Notes: generated by a model not told the origin, from the sequence alone. DNA of 64,000 nucleotides from an uncultured Clostridium sp. (GCA_900547475.1 URGW01000018.1:8698-72697); one strand, 5' to 3'; shown: positions 53,671 to 62,452, counted from the stretch's first letter. A program made the numbers and translations.

Positions 53671-56600
53671 TTAATTTCCAAATATATTATCAGTAATAAG
53701 CTTTAAATCATCTGTGTTTACTACACCATCTTTATTTATATCAGATTTTTCACTTAATTCATTTCCTGATACTATATTTCCAAAATTCTTAGATACTATA
53801 GATAAATCTCCTATAGTTATATCTCCATCTCCGTTAATATCTAAAATTAATTCTGGTTCTACATCACCTAATACATAGTTTATAGTATACACATTTTTTG
53901 TTCCAGCTTCTGAACGAACTACTATTAATGATTTATTGTTGTAAATAGGTAATACAGTTACAGCTGCATTACTTTGCCCTATAGCTTCTACTATTGTAGG
54001 TAATTCTTCCACTTCAACAGTATATTCCATTTTATCTGGAGCAAAATTAGCTAAAGCTTGACCATCTAACTTAATTTCAGATAAAACAGCTGATATATTT
54101 GCACTTACCTTTGGAACATATTCATAAACAGCTATTTCAGTTAAACCAATACATTTACCAACTGCAGATTGTTGCATATAAACACGAATACTATCTGTAT
54201 TTATTACATTATCTAAACGATAAGTTGTTTCTCCTGATAAATATGATACTTCTGTTGTATTTGTATGAGGAACAACAACATATTCTCCAGCATCATTTTT
54301 ATATCTAATTTCAACTTTCTTTGGAAGTTTAGCAGCTCCATTATCAGTGAATAGCCATAAATCTAGGCGGTCAATAGCATGCTTATTTGACCAATCTAAT
54401 TGAACATAAGCTCCCTTAGGTTCTCCATCAACAGTTAAGTCACGTTCTCCCCAGTTTGTCCAACGTTCATTTGTATTAGAGCTATTATTTTTAATTCCAT
54501 TGTTAATAGAATCTAAGTTGTCAGAAGTTTTAGTACAACTTTGAGAAAGTTTTGGAATATCATTATTTGTTTCATTATTTATTGAAATGTTAGCTGCATT
54601 TTTTAATGCTTCAACAATACGTACTGAAGCAGTAACAGGATACTCCTTACCTAACAATTGAACTTTACCATTAATAACTACAGTTTCACCAACATTTGTG
54701 AAATCTTTACCTTCTAAATCCCAAGTAACAACGAAATCTTCACTATCACCACCATCTACTAAATAACCTTTTACAGTTTTAGGAAGTGATGGCACTGTTC
54801 CAGAGTGAGTGAAAGTTGAATAATTTTCCATAGCAATTACATCACCTATAACATGAACATTAACAACTACAGCTATATCTGTACCTTCTAACTTACCAGT
54901 TAACTTAACTATTTGTGGAGTGTTTAATATTTCTTCATCATAAGCATTCCATTCAATATTAAAGTTAGCTGTTGTTCCATCACTGTATCTTCCTTCTACA
55001 GTTTTTGGCAATTCTGGCTTTTCACCTAAAGCAACATAATAATTCTTAACTATATCATATGATTCTAAATATTTATCTTCTCCTGCTCTATTTTCAGTAT
55101 TAATTGTTATAGATTGAGATGCTAGACCTTCACCTGAAACTGTTAATTTCATTTCCCCTGCATCCTTAGTAGATTGAACTATTACTAAAGCTTTACCATT
55201 ATAAGCACTTCTAGTACCAGCTGTATCAGTTGTTGGCTTATATGAATCTGTATCAGTAGCATCACCATTATCTAAACCTACAATTTTTCCATTTCCTTCA
55301 AGTGTATAAGTTAATTCATTATTAGCACCACCAACAATATTTCCATCTTTATCTACTAAATCAACAGTAATATAAGATAAATCATATCCATCAGCAGCAA
55401 TAGTTGTATTATCTGCACTTAAATCTACAGTAACAGCTTCTCCTGTAGTTGTAACAGAACTTCTACCTTCTGTATTAGTTATTTCTCTGCCATCTTTATC
55501 AAAAGCTTTAACTTCTAATGTACCTTCTTCATAAGTTATATTAAATGTTGGATATAATTGATCATTACCAAATGTATAATATTTATATCCTGCTTCAGTA
55601 GTATTCTCTTTAGCAGTTGCTTCATCAATTTTTTCACCATTCAAATATAGCTCAACTCTATAAGCATCTGTAAATACTTGAACTGTTGCTACACCATTGT
55701 TTAAATATATATCTTCACTATTCCATGTAGGTAATAAATGTAATGTGTTTACCTCATCATTCCATTGGCTTTGATATAAATAATAAATATCTTTTTCAAA
55801 ACCAGCAGTATCAACTATACCAAAGTAGCTTGATTTAGGAGCTGGGCCTTGACCACTTACAGAACCTGCTGTTACACCATTCCAAGGAGTTGGTTCACCT
55901 ATATAGTCAAATCCAGTCCATACAAACTCACCTGCATTTCTATCATTTTTTATAACATATTTCCATGCATTACTTGCTGAATGTCCCCATCCAACTCTAT
56001 TTTCATCATTATCATATTCAGCCATTTGAAGATTACTATTATCTCTTCCCCAAGTTTTATAATGACCTCTACTATGAACAGCACTACTAGTTTCTGAATC
56101 ATATGCTATCCAATCTTCATGCTTATCTAATAAGCTATTAAATTGACTCATATCTGTGTAGTTAAATCCAACTATACCACCATTTTCAGTTATTATATCA
56201 TTGATTTCTTGAGCATTTTCCCAGTTTGATTTACTTTTATTATCTCCTATAGTAACTGGTCTTGTTGAATCTTCTTCCTTAATCCAATCTATAATATCTT
56301 GAGCAATTGTTGAATAATTAGAAGAGTCTCCACCAATACCTTCAAAAATTTCATTACCAATTGACCACATGATTACTGAAGGATCATTTTTTGAACTATT
56401 AACCATTGCTTTAGCTTCAAATTCTCCCCAAGTCATACCTGTTTTACCATTGATGATTTCATTATCTTCACCAATTTCTGCATTAAAGTACTTTGAAAAG
56501 TCATTTCCATTACCATTCTTAGAATTTGTCCAGGTGTCAAATGCTTCATTAATTACTAATAATCCTAAACGATTACAAATCTCTAATAATGTTTCGCTAG

Positions 56601-57741
56601 CTGGATTATGAGTAACACGTATTGCATTAACTCCCATTTCCTTCATTATTTCCATTTGTCTTTCTACAGCTCTATAATAAGATGCTGCCCCTAAAGACCC
56701 TTGATCATGGTGCATACAAACCCCCTTAAGTTTCATCATTTCACCATTTAATGTGAATCCTTTATCTCTATCAAAGTTATAATATCTAAATCCAAAGTCA
56801 GTAAAATAAGTATCTACAACTTTGTCTCCTACTATAACTTCTGTTTTCACTTGATACATATTAGGGTTATCAACAGACCAAAGATTTGGATTATTAACCA
56901 CTACTGTTTGTTCAACAGTTTTAGTTTCATCTTTTGCAACATTTTCAGTAGTTGTTACTGGTTTACTAACTGCTTGTCCATCTGTGTCTATTATAGTAGT
57001 CTTAACTGTAACATTCGAATTATCTAAAGATTCATTTTCAATAACTGTTTCTACATTTACATCTACAGCACCATCTTTTTGCTCTTGAAGATTTGGAGTA
57101 GTAACAGTTGTTCCTAAATGAGAAACATGTATAGAGTCTGTAACACTTAATGTAACATCTCTATAAATACCACTTCCTGAATACCACCTACTTGTTGGTA
57201 CAGGATTAGAAACTTTTACTGCAATTATATTTTCAGTTTGTCCATCACAAACTAATTCATCTGTAATATCAAAAGCAAAACCTGTATATCCATAATTATG
57301 TTCTCCTACCTTTTGTCCATTTACATAAACTTCAGCATTCATGTAAACACCATCAAAATTTAAAGTAAAATCTCTACCTTCAAATTTTTCTGGAACTACA
57401 AAATGTTTACGATACCATCCAGTACCACCTAATAGAAATCCACTTTCAGCTTCCCCCTGAACTGTAAATTCACTTTCAATACTCCAGTCATGTGGTAAAT
57501 TTAAATTTCTCCAGGCTGAATCATTAAAATCTGTTCCTTCAGCTCCAGCTGGATTCCCCTTAAAGAAACGCCAATCTTGATTAAATAAAGTTGAACGCTC
57601 TCCATCCTTAATAAATCCTACATTTACGGTTTCAGAATTTGCTGTTTCTTTTGTTTCAGCATTCACTGATATTGGCACTAAATTAACAAAAAGTGCCATT
57701 GTAACTGCTACAGCCAAACTTTTTTTTTGCAATCCATTCAT
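53671..57741 (-). CDS. Secreted GH2 beta-galactosidase with dockerin
   Basis: 1356 residues. Signal peptide (SLAVAVTMALFVNLVPISVNA). GH2 sugar-binding domain (~50-210), Ig-like (~215-320), barrel (~325-640) with acid/base Glu in WSIGNEIFEG (~463) and nucleophile in DSETSSAVHSRG (~548). Then DUF4982-like, Ig/invasin-like (ADNTTIAADGYDLSYITVDL), two Big_4-like units (~920-1070), an F5/8C-like domain, a cadherin-like segment and a C-terminal dockerin with two loops DINGDGDITIGDL and DINKDGVVNTDDL. No cell-wall anchor. Predicted to dock on the GH20 cohesin and act on beta-galactosides. Upstream gap holds the promoter but no operator was identified. Confidence 0.9.
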   Translation of the reverse strand: MNGLQKKSLAVAVTMALFVNLVPISVNAETKETANSETVNVGFIKDGERSTLFNQDWRFFKGNPAGAEGTDFNDSAWRNLNLPHDWSIESEFTVQGEAESGFLLGGTGWYRKHFVVPEKFEGRDFTLNFDGVYMNAEVYVNGQKVGEHNYGYTGFAFDITDELVCDGQTENIIAVKVSNPVPTSRWYSGSGIYRDVTLSVTDSIHVSHLGTTVTTPNLQEQKDGAVDVNVETVIENESLDNSNVTVKTTIIDTDGQAVSKPVTTTENVAKDETKTVEQTVVVNNPNLWSVDNPNMYQVKTEVIVGDKVVDTYFTDFGFRYYNFDRDKGFTLNGEMMKLKGVCMHHDQGSLGAASYYRAVERQMEIMKEMGVNAIRVTHNPASETLLEICNRLGLLVINEAFDTWTNSKNGNGNDFSKYFNAEIGEDNEIINGKTGMTWGEFEAKAMVNSSKNDPSVIMWSIGNEIFEGIGGDSSNYSTIAQDIIDWIKEEDSTRPVTIGDNKSKSNWENAQEINDIITENGGIVGFNYTDMSQFNSLLDKHEDWIAYDSETSSAVHSRGHYKTWGRDNSNLQMAEYDNDENRVGWGHSASNAWKYVIKNDRNAGEFVWTGFDYIGEPTPWNGVTAGSVSGQGPAPKSSYFGIVDTAGFEKDIYYLYQSQWNDEVNTLHLLPTWNSEDIYLNNGVATVQVFTDAYRVELYLNGEKIDEATAKENTTEAGYKYYTFGNDQLYPTFNITYEEGTLEVKAFDKDGREITNTEGRSSVTTTGEAVTVDLSADNTTIAADGYDLSYITVDLVDKDGNIVGGANNELTYTLEGNGKIVGLDNGDATDTDSYKPTTDTAGTRSAYNGKALVIVQSTKDAGEMKLTVSGEGLASQSITINTENRAGEDKYLESYDIVKNYYVALGEKPELPKTVEGRYSDGTTANFNIEWNAYDEEILNTPQIVKLTGKLEGTDIAVVVNVHVIGDVIAMENYSTFTHSGTVPSLPKTVKGYLVDGGDSEDFVVTWDLEGKDFTNVGETVVINGKVQLLGKEYPVTASVRIVEALKNAANISINNETNNDIPKLSQSCTKTSDNLDSINNGIKNNSSNTNERWTNWGERDLTVDGEPKGAYVQLDWSNKHAIDRLDLWLFTDNGAAKLPKKVEIRYKNDAGEYVVVPHTNTTEVSYLSGETTYRLDNVINTDSIRVYMQQSAVGKCIGLTEIAVYEYVPKVSANISAVLSEIKLDGQALANFAPDKMEYTVEVEELPTIVEAIGQSNAAVTVLPIYNNKSLIVVRSEAGTKNVYTINYVLGDVEPELILDINGDGDITIGDLSIVSKNFGNIVSGNELSEKSDINKDGVVNTDDLKLITDNIFGN

Positions 57742-58083
57742 AGTTATATATCTCTCCCCCCATTTGATATTATTAATTTAATCTATTGCATCCCCCCAAA
57801 AATTTGTTTTGGTAAGGTTTTACAAACTTGATTTTTTAAATTTTCCCCCAGAAATAATTTAATTCGTTTATTTAGTACATACTAAATAAACCAAATGATT
57901 AGGAAGTAATATTATTAATTTAATAAAAACTTAACCACATTATACATAATCTCTTTTTTGTATAGTTATATTATAATTTTACTTTATTTTATAAAACGTT
58001 TTCTATTATTTAAAGCTTTTTGACAACATTACTATCTTTTTAAACAATATTACTATATTTTAATCACGTAGTAGATATTTAAC

Positions 58084-58144
58084 ATAACTATCATTTATTA
58101 TCTACTTGTTTCCTTTCATAACCTACCTCCTAAAAATAAAAAAA
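58084..58144 (-). pseudogene. Remnant of HNH endonuclease gene start
   Basis: About 60 bases match, with four mismatches, the leader and first codons of the intact HNH gene (63,141-63,197), including the AGGAGGT site, then diverge. The flanking 57,742-58,083 contains no gene, only AT-rich promoter-like sequence for the GH2 gene. Confidence 0.75.
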
Positions 58145-58312
58145 CACATTTTAGTTCTAATATTTTATTAATAATATTTTCTTTAGTTACAATTGCATCA
58201 GCTATAAAACCTGTAGCAACCTCACTTATATCTTTAATATTATCAGTTATTTCAATTATGTTTTTACTTACAACAGGTAATTTACTGCATGTATAGATAA
58301 CTCCTCCATTTC
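58145..58312 (-). pseudogene. Unidentified broken coding fragment
   Basis: An open frame on the minus strand (VIYTCSKLPVVSKNIIEITD..., ending LELKC) runs into the HNH leader remnant and has no start codon or ribosome site; a TGA lies immediately in front. It looks like a piece of a gene of unknown family. Confidence 0.4.
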
Positions 58313-58420
58313 CATATCACTTTCCCCTTTATACTAATTATAGAATATATCTTTTCTTTTAGTAAATTTTATTAATTAACTATATTTATACTTTGAAAAT
58401 TTTTATAATTCCTTATACCT

Positions 58421-58475
58421 TAAAAAAGGACTAACAAACTGACATTAAGTCACCCCGTTACTCCTTTTAAAAAAA
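58421..58475 (-). terminator. Terminator of spore-coat gene pair, repeated elsewhere
   Basis: Minus strand AAAGGAGTAAC ... GTTAGTCCTTTTTT with a GACTTAATGTC core. A close relative of this ~40-base hairpin is at 63,203-63,243, in front of the HNH gene. Confidence 0.65.
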
Positions 58476-58505
58476 TAGTATTTTTTTATTTACTAATATT
58501 TTTTA

Positions 58506-58754
58506 TTATCCTTGTGAAAGTTGTTGCTTAACTGTAGAAATTTCAGTAGCTGTTGCTTGTTGAGCTGGTATATAGTATCCCTTTTCTTTAGCTATTTTAA
58601 AAAGGGCATATTGACGAATTTCATCTTGATCTCTCATAAGTTGAATTGTAGAACGTAACTCTTCATTTTCACATTGAGAAATTATGCTACCATATCCTGC
58701 TAAACTTGAATTTAAACCAGCTAGATAATCACTTATCATTTCTTTTTCTTGCAT
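58506..58754 (-). CDS. CotF-like spore coat protein (small)
   Basis: 82 residues, ferritin-like helical pattern: MISDYLAGLNSSLAGYGSIISQCENEELRSTIQ, then RDQDEIRQYALFKIAKEKGYYIPAQQA. Matches the small CotF-family coat proteins of clostridia. Start ATG 58754 behind AGGAGG. Second gene of a two-gene unit. Confidence 0.8.
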   Translation of the reverse strand: MQEKEMISDYLAGLNSSLAGYGSIISQCENEELRSTIQLMRDQDEIRQYALFKIAKEKGYYIPAQQATATEISTVKQQLSQG

Positions 58755-58766
58755 ACTATTCTCCTC

Positions 58767-58952
58767 CTAATCTAAAAAAGACATTAATTTTTCTTTATTA
58801 ACTTTTGCATCTTGTACATCTTTAGCCAACATGTTTTTTAATGTTGGATCTGTACATTGTTTAGAGTAAAAATCCAACTTTTTTTCAATAGTACAATGTG
58901 CACCAATTAAATGACGTAAATTTTGTAATTCAATTTGATTTAAATTTGCCAT
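58767..58952 (-). CDS. CotF-related small spore coat protein
   Basis: 61 residues from ATG 58952 behind GGAGGTAATATT; a 10-codon longer frame lacks such a site. ANLNQIELQNLRHLIGAHCTIEKKLDFYSKQC is the first half of the coat-protein helical bundle. Usually cotranscribed with the larger partner 12 bases downstream. Confidence 0.75.
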   Translation of the reverse strand: MANLNQIELQNLRHLIGAHCTIEKKLDFYSKQCTDPTLKNMLAKDVQDAKVNKEKLMSFLD

Positions 58953-59097
58953 TAATATTACCTCCAAATAATCTTTTATCAATTTTATTATTTGAAATTC
59001 TAATTGTTAATATTCAATATTTTATTATTTAATCTAAAAATAGAAGAAAAGCAATCAACCAATACATTAGCTGAAACAGAATTAATAATTGAAAATT

Positions 59098-59226
59098 ACA
59101 GTGGTACCTATATGGTCAAGAAATGATTTAGTGAAAAATCCTGAATTAGTTTCTTTAGAAAGTAAATATAAGATATCTAAAACAGTAATATCATTACGTT
59201 TTTTCTTAAAAGAATTAGAGCCATAA
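59098..59226 (+). pseudogene. Aldo/keto-reductase-like fragment
   Basis: 43 codons without start: VVPIWSRNDLVKNPELVSLE..., then KYKISKTVISLRFFLKE. The spacing of KY and SL-RF resembles the C-terminal part of aldo/keto reductases (KYgkspaqvaLRw). The preceding and following sequence, 58,983-59,410, shows no other gene. Confidence 0.35.
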
Positions 59227-59419
59227 ATTTCAGTTTTACGATTATATGAAGTTAAATGAAATTGTTATTTTATGGTTAATAGATTATAATGATACTTAAG
59301 AATTTTGATGAATAATTGTATTATATTACAAATTAAAATGATATTTAATTATTTAATAGTATATTAGAATTAGAGTAAGTTCAATATAATGTTTTATTAG
59401 AGATTGGAGAGTGTATAAT

Positions 59420-59698
59420 ATGAAAGATAGCTATAAAAAATTATATGTATACTTTATTCGTGCAGTTGGGTGGATTATTTTGCCTATTGCTCTTCATATA
59501 GGATTATTTCATAATGAAATTTTAAAAAGATATCCAATTTTAACTTTATTGTTTATACTAATTTTTCTTCTTACTGACTATAAGGTTAATTATAAGGAAA
59601 TGAAACCATCAAAAAGAGTTGTTATACTTCTATCATACCTTGCAACTTGTATTTTTTGTGGATATATTGTTTATAATTTAGGGTGTTTTTTATATTGA
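59420..59698 (+). CDS. Small three-pass membrane protein, unknown
   Basis: 92 residues from ATG 59420 (GGAG ten bases upstream). Hydrophobic segments VGWIILPIALHIGLF, ILTLLFILIFLLT and VILLSYLATCIFCGYIVYNLG. No recognised family. One of few plus-strand genes in the mosaic region; the following 85 bases before the spoIIM fragment contain nothing obvious. Confidence 0.6.
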   Translation: MKDSYKKLYVYFIRAVGWIILPIALHIGLFHNEILKRYPILTLLFILIFLLTDYKVNYKEMKPSKRVVILLSYLATCIFCGYIVYNLGCFLY

Positions 59699-59783
59699 AT
59701 CTGATGAATAATTTTAAAGTAATGTGAAGAAAAGGCTAGAAGTACTAAAGGGGATTTTGAGCCTTTTTATTGAATAAAATTTA

Positions 59784-59892
59784 ATGGTTTTTATATTTCT
59801 CTTTTTAGGAATAGCGCTAAGTACATATATAGTAAAGTATATGAATGCAAATGATCTTACAAGCTATTTTTCTACATTTACAAAAAGTATTG
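59784..59892 (+). pseudogene. spoIIM: Fragment of a second spoIIM copy
   Basis: Codons for MVFIFLFLGIALSTYIVKYM then NANDLTSYFSTFTKSI correspond to residues ~18-57 of the intact SpoIIM (MVFIFFFVGIALGTYIVKYM...). It ends ~14 bases before cassette repeat A at 59,906, on the opposite strand from the intact gene. Rest of the gene is missing. Confidence 0.85.
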
Positions 59893-59905
59893 AAATGCGA
59901 ACAAA

Positions 59906-59941
59906 AAACACCATATATTCCTTTTGAATAATACAGTATTT
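59906..59941 (-). terminator. Cassette-type hairpin terminator (repeat A, copy 2)
   Basis: AAACACCATATATTCC ... AATAATACAGTATTT: a diverged form of the hairpin at 16,240. Minus strand ends in TTTTTTG, eight bases past the stop of the DUF6440 gene. Confidence 0.7.
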
Positions 59942-59949
59942 CAAATAAC

Positions 59950-60147
59950 TTAATATTTAATTATATTTTTTACTATTACTTCTCCATTCTTATCTAATAA
60001 TGGTGTTAATCCTCCACCAGCTCCTCCCCAAGCATAAAGGTACTGAACTCCAGTCTTTTTATCCGTGAGAATATATGTTTCTATTGGATTCTTTTCTCCA
60101 ACTCTTTTTACTTCAAAACGATTATAACTATTCTTCTTTTCAAACAT
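59950..60147 (-). CDS. DUF6440 family protein
   Basis: 65 residues. RFEVKRVGEKNPIETYILTDKKTGVQYLYAWGGAGGGLTPLLDKNG is typical of the DUF6440 family of small clostridial proteins with unknown function. Bounded by repeat A (downstream) and a diverged repeat B (upstream, 60,181). Confidence 0.8.
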   Translation of the reverse strand: MFEKKNSYNRFEVKRVGEKNPIETYILTDKKTGVQYLYAWGGAGGGLTPLLDKNGEVIVKNIIKY

Positions 60148-60180
60148 ATATACCTCCTCAATCTAATAAATAATATATTG

Positions 60181-60204
60181 ATATTCACTTTTCAATGATT
60201 ATTT
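60181..60204 (-). repeat. Diverged cassette upstream repeat (repeat B)
   Basis: ATATTCACTTTTCAATGAT then TATTT resembles the middle of the B copies at 61,233 and 62,003 (CTATTCAATTTTCAAATATC, ATTT). It is 33 bases before the DUF6440 start. Confidence 0.5.
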
Positions 60205-60280
60205 GGTTTACAATAATTTAAGATTGTTTATTCAATTTACTGAATCATTTGAAAGTTTATTGCAATTTTTTTATTATAAA

Positions 60281-60531
60281 GTTGCAATAAAATTATTTGC
60301 TCCATGAGCTATAGTAGCTTATAGTATACTATTATTCTCAACCTTATATATACCTACAAAATAAATATGCGTAATCATTTTAGGAATTAATGATATAAAA
60401 ATTTGAACAAAAGTAAGACTACTTTGATCTAATATGAAAGGTATATGTATACTTCCAAATGGAATATTTGAAATAAACTTAGTGAAATATGAAATACTTC
60501 CTATACCAAATTTTTTAGAATAATTTATTTG
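60281..60531 (-). pseudogene. CPBP-family membrane protease remnant
   Basis: Minus strand reads KKFGIGSISYFTKFISNIPF ... YFVGIYKVENNSIL, stop (60,319), then ATIAHGANNFIATL. The final HG-NN motif is the last conserved motif of CPBP (CAAX/Abi-type) membrane proteases. An in-frame stop and missing N-terminus make it a pseudogene. It explains most of the 60,205-60,557 gap. Confidence 0.7.
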
Positions 60532-60557
60532 CTCATAAATTTCTATCCTTTTTATAT

Positions 60558-60863
60558 TTAAATTTTTACGTGTAATTGTTTAAATGTATTACATAACTTA
60601 TAAATAATATAACCTAACAAACAACCCATGAACGAAAAACTCACTGGTATTATAAGAACTAATGCCAATAGTTGACTTTCAGCAATTACACTTGGAGAGT
60701 TTGTCCAAAAAAGATTAAGATATAACACAAAGCAAAATAAAAAACCAGCAATGGTTACTCCCATAGGTAACCACTTAATCCAAGCCTTTTTTACTTTACT
60801 TAAAATCAAAAATTGGACTACACAAAAAATAATCCCTACACCTCCAAAATATAAAAAATCCAT
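60558..60863 (-). CDS. Small membrane protein, unknown
   Basis: 101 residues from ATG 60863 (GGGGGAATTTT upstream). Segments VGIIFCVVQFLILS, WLPMGVTIAGFLFCFVLYL and LLALVLIIPVSFSFMGCLLG. No recognised family. In the same run as the CPBP remnant. Confidence 0.65.
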   Translation of the reverse strand: MDFLYFGGVGIIFCVVQFLILSKVKKAWIKWLPMGVTIAGFLFCFVLYLNLFWTNSPSVIAESQLLALVLIIPVSFSFMGCLLGYIIYKLCNTFKQLHVKI

Positions 60864-60973
60864 AAAATTCCCCCTAAAATTATTTTTAACACAATTATTT
60901 AACAATAAACTAACTCGTATAACTTTAAAATTTTTAAAAGTATCTTTAACTCATTTTATATAATATTAGTTTT

Positions 60974-61165
60974 TTAAATATTTGAATCTTTATATTTATT
61001 ATTTTTAGAAGAAAATATCCATACTTCATTTTCAGGTAATTTCCTTCCTGTAATGTCTCTATATGCTTCCTTAATTCCATTTTTAACAGATCATTTAATA
61101 ACAAAATATACTGCAATTAAAATTATAATAGCAGTTCCACCGTTAATTCCCAATTCTTCCCACAC
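60974..61165 (-). pseudogene. DUF6019-like gene with in-frame TGA
   Basis: GTG 61165 behind AGGGGAGG. WEELGINGGTAIIILIAVYF then VIK, TGA (61,093), and SVKNGIKEAYRDITGRKLPE continues in the same frame to a TAA at 60,974. Small membrane-anchored DUF6019-type protein disrupted by one nonsense codon, probably from TGG. Repeat B lies 67 bases upstream. Confidence 0.75.
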
Positions 61166-61232
61166 AATATACCCTCCCCTAATTTAATAAATAATTTAAT
61201 ACAATTACGAATTAATTATAACATATTTTAAC

Positions 61233-61284
61233 AATACCGTGCTATTCAATTTTCAAATATCATTTAGATCTAAATAATTTCAAA
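61233..61284 (-). repeat. Cassette upstream repeat (repeat B, copy 2)
   Basis: Fifty-two bases identical to 62,004-62,055. Contains AATACCGTGCTATTCAA and the palindrome ATTTAGATCTAAAT. Precedes the DUF6019 gene on the minus strand. Confidence 0.85.
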
Positions 61285-61316
61285 CTACTCATAATAGTTT
61301 TAAATTGCACATAAAA

Positions 61317-61352
61317 AAATATCGCATATTTATTTAAAATAATACGATATTT
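61317..61352 (-). terminator. Cassette-type hairpin terminator (repeat A, copy 3)
   Basis: AAATATCG ... CGATATTT; minus strand ends with TTTTTTTATG. It follows the ClbS/DfsB-like gene. The 28 bases on its other flank (61,289-61,316) match those at 63,304-63,331 closely. Confidence 0.8.
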
Positions 61353-61409
61353 TGACTAATTTAATATTATTAATTTTATGTTTATTTTATCTACTGTATA
61401 AATCCAGAT

Positions 61410-61928
61410 TTACAATGCTAATTTCTTCCACTTTCTTATCTTAGTCCTAAAAGTCCCAAATGGTGCAACTGTATTTACATGAATAAATTTATATACTTCC
61501 CATATCGCTGTTTTGGTAGCCTCATCAGCCCACTTCCTTTTATGAGGCTTAAATAATTCATCCTCAGTCATACCATCTATCATTTTATAAATATCATCAA
61601 TATTTTCATGGAGCATATTTTTTAATTCCCTTAAAGATAAGTGAGCATATGTATCTGTAAACCATTGATACAATTCACCTAACTGGTTCCATTTAAACAT
61701 TTCAGTTGGCGTTTTGACTTCTAATCCTGATTTTTCATCATTTTCCCACTTTAAAATTAAAGTTGTCCACCCCACTTGATATGCAAGATTTTCGGCAGGA
61801 GTTCTATCCACTTCTCCATATCTTTTATCCTTAAAATCTTCAGGAATGCTATCAAATTCTAAAATATATTTTTCATACGTTTTCTTAATTTCACCTTTTA
61901 ATTCTTCTTTATTTTTATATACTCTCAT
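61410..61928 (-). CDS. ClbS/DfsB-type four-helix bundle protein
   Basis: 172 residues, all helical. KNKEELKGEIKKTYEKYILEF at the start, AENLAYQVGWTTLILKWE (residues ~45-62) and YAHLSLRELKNMLHENIDDIYKMI identify the ClbS/DfsB family, related to DinB bundles. ClbS itself protects against colibactin by hydrolysing it; for this clostridial member the role is unknown. Start ATG 61928 behind AAGGAGATATT. Bounded by repeats B and A. Confidence 0.8.
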   Translation of the reverse strand: MRVYKNKEELKGEIKKTYEKYILEFDSIPEDFKDKRYGEVDRTPAENLAYQVGWTTLILKWENDEKSGLEVKTPTEMFKWNQLGELYQWFTDTYAHLSLRELKNMLHENIDDIYKMIDGMTEDELFKPHKRKWADEATKTAIWEVYKFIHVNTVAPFGTFRTKIRKWKKLAL

Positions 61929-62002
61929 TTAATATCTCCTTTTCAATTCCAATTCACCACTTACAATATAATTCAATAATATCATTATTTACATATATAT
62001 TC

Positions 62003-62055
62003 AAATACCGTGCTATTCAATTTTCAAATATCATTTAGATCTAAATAATTTCAAA
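62003..62055 (-). repeat. Cassette upstream repeat (repeat B, copy 3)
   Basis: Same 52 bases as at 61,233, 74 bases upstream of the ClbS/DfsB start. On the minus strand a TTGAAT-17-TATTAT promoter begins at its border, so B may carry the -35 region. Confidence 0.85.
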
Positions 62056-62140
62056 TTGTTCTATAAGTTATTTTAATTATTTACTATCATTTACGATGAT
62101 TTTATTTAAATATATAAATCAATAGTTAAAATTTTAATAA

Positions 62141-62195
62141 AAAATACCTCCTATCTATCAAGTTTTTTAAACCCAATAAACAGAAGGTATTTTAC
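62141..62195 (-). terminator. Hairpin after spo0A fragment
   Basis: AAAATACCTCC and GAAGGTATTTT pair across ~30 bases; on the minus strand a TTTTTTATT tail follows. Probably the old spo0A terminator. Other sequence in 62,056-62,299 shows nothing. Confidence 0.5.
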
Positions 62196-62299
62196 TACTT
62201 TATTCTATTAAATTTATTGTTAAAATTTACGATTATCCACGCCTATTTTTATATCTTTATCGTCTTATAATTTCCCCAGCTTTGGCTCAATTAATAGCC

Positions 62300-62452
62300 T
62301 TAGCTTACTTTATTCTTAAGTCTTAGCTTGTCTGCTATTATTGCAATGAATTCACTATTAGTTGGTTTACCTTTATCATTATGAACAGTATATCCAAATA
62401 ACTTATTAATAGCTTCAATTTGAGTGTTTTCAATGCCTCTATAACTTTTTAT
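62300..62452 (-). pseudogene. spo0A: 3' fragment of spo0A
   Basis: Minus strand encodes RGIENTQIEAINKLFGYTVH, NDKGKPTNSEFIAIIADKLR, LKNKVS and TAA, the diagnostic end of the Spo0A DNA-binding domain. Nothing of the receiver or the rest of the output domain is present. No start codon or promoter. Confidence 0.85.

Noticed and set aside
58265..58312. YGNGG peptide suggesting a class IIa bacteriocin
   Set aside because: A TGA stands directly in front, there is no leader or ribosome site, and the second conserved Cys spacing is absent. More likely chance in a broken gene.
61233..61352. Contiguous B plus A as a 120-base MITE with terminal inverted repeats
   Set aside because: Ends do form an imperfect inverted repeat, but no target duplication is evident and in other copies B and A are separated by a gene. 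The cassette reading explains more copies.
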